Both the position numbers and the translations under genes were made by a program. A stretch of DNA of 16,186 nt from Chloroflexota bacterium (GTDB lineage: Bacteria > Chloroflexota > Limnocylindria > Limnocylindrales > CSP1-4), in the NCBI GenBank assembly GCA_029858845.1, contig JAOUEG010000014.1:1-16186 (forward strand). Direction: 5' to 3'. The notes beneath the pieces are model-generated. The model was not told where the DNA came from. It ran no database searches and saw only the letters and a list, made by a program, of their open reading frames with translations. Below are positions 15,880 through 16,186 of the stretch, piece after piece (within the stretch, counting starts at the first letter, position 1; every line of letters starts with the position of its first letter).

Positions 15880-16186
15880 ATGGAGTTCTCGCAGGACATC
15901 CTGCTTCCGATCCTTCTCGCGACCATCATCGCCAATACCGCCATCGTCCTGATCCTTCTCGCACTGAGCCGATCGGGCCGGCGCAAGCGGGTGGCGACAG
16001 CGGGCGACCATGCCCCCGAATTCGATGAGGCACTCATGTCCACCTCATACTCGGACCAGACCGTCCCCACCGCCTGGATGACCGGCGACGCTGCCGACAG
16101 AGCCGACGCGAACGAACCGGAGCCGGATGCCTCGGCGGGAGGTCCCACCGACGGACAGGTGGACGCCCTGACCGGGCTGCCCGTCG
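15880..16186 (+). CDS. Membrane-anchored protein with the beginning of a GGDEF domain, cut by the right edge
   Basis: The frame is open from the ATG at 15880 to the window end (102 complete codons). Residues about 7-30 form one transmembrane helix (ILLPILLATIIANTAIVLIL), followed by a positively charged stop-transfer (RSGRRKR) and a polar acidic linker (about 40-93). The last residues, DALTGLPV (95-102), match the conserved opening of GGDEF domains (D-x-LTGLPNR), so the missing part is probably a diguanylate cyclase domain making cyclic di-GMP at the membrane. Only the first motif is visible, so activity and further domains cannot be judged. It diverges from xdhA across 237 nt and is probably functionally unrelated to purine catabolism. 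Confidence 0.7.
   Translation, partial: MEFSQDILLPILLATIIANTAIVLILLALSRSGRRKRVATAGDHAPEFDEALMSTSYSDQTVPTAWMTGDAADRADANEPEPDASAGGPTDGQVDALTGLPV

Overview
The window is very GC-rich, gene-dense bacterial DNA with GTG starts and stop/start overlaps. Several genes have a TAnnnT box only 6-9 nt before the start codon, which suggests leaderless or near-leaderless transcription. Two secreted subtilases carry C-terminal modules (a repeat built on LLDTR...TGYY, and a domain ending GHPRVDVDGF) that I associate with Chloroflexota, especially Limnocylindria-like lineages, and with some Actinomycetota. I therefore favour a Chloroflexota genome, with Actinomycetota as the alternative. No rRNA, tRNA, insertion sequence or CRISPR array was seen.

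Left part (1-6450). A secreted S8 serine protease, cut by the left edge, lies on the minus strand (2894 to 1). Behind it, on the same strand, is an uncharacterised protein with a PD-(D/E)XK nuclease-like core (4333 to 3083). Diverging from that is a second secreted S8 protease (4411-6450, plus).

Middle and right part (6547-15642). This is a purine-catabolism region. A long minus-strand operon runs from 15642 down to 8807: xanthine dehydrogenase molybdenum subunit, 2Fe-2S subunit, a 65-residue membrane-anchored small protein, FAD subunit, OHCU decarboxylase, urate oxidase, malate synthase. Four of its junctions are 4-nt stop/start overlaps or gaps of 1-4 nt. Converging on it is a plus-strand pair (6922-8802): a DUF3830 cyclophilin-like protein and a hydantoinase/allantoinase-type amidohydrolase. 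5-Hydroxyisourate hydrolase (6894 to 6547, minus) diverges from that pair across 27 nt. Together these enzymes take xanthine to urate, 5-hydroxyisourate, OHCU and allantoin, and probably open the ring. Malate synthase would draw off the glyoxylate that allantoin breakdown finally yields. The enzymes after ring opening, and the XDH maturation factors, are not in this window.

Right edge (15880-16186, plus). This is the start of a membrane-anchored protein whose last visible residues match the beginning of a GGDEF domain. It is separated from the xdh operon by a 237-nt divergent intergenic region that holds promoter-like elements and two inverted repeats.

The best candidates for new biology are the small tail-anchored protein embedded in the xdh operon, the amidohydrolase with altered substrate-pocket residues paired with DUF3830, and the PD-(D/E)XK protein.
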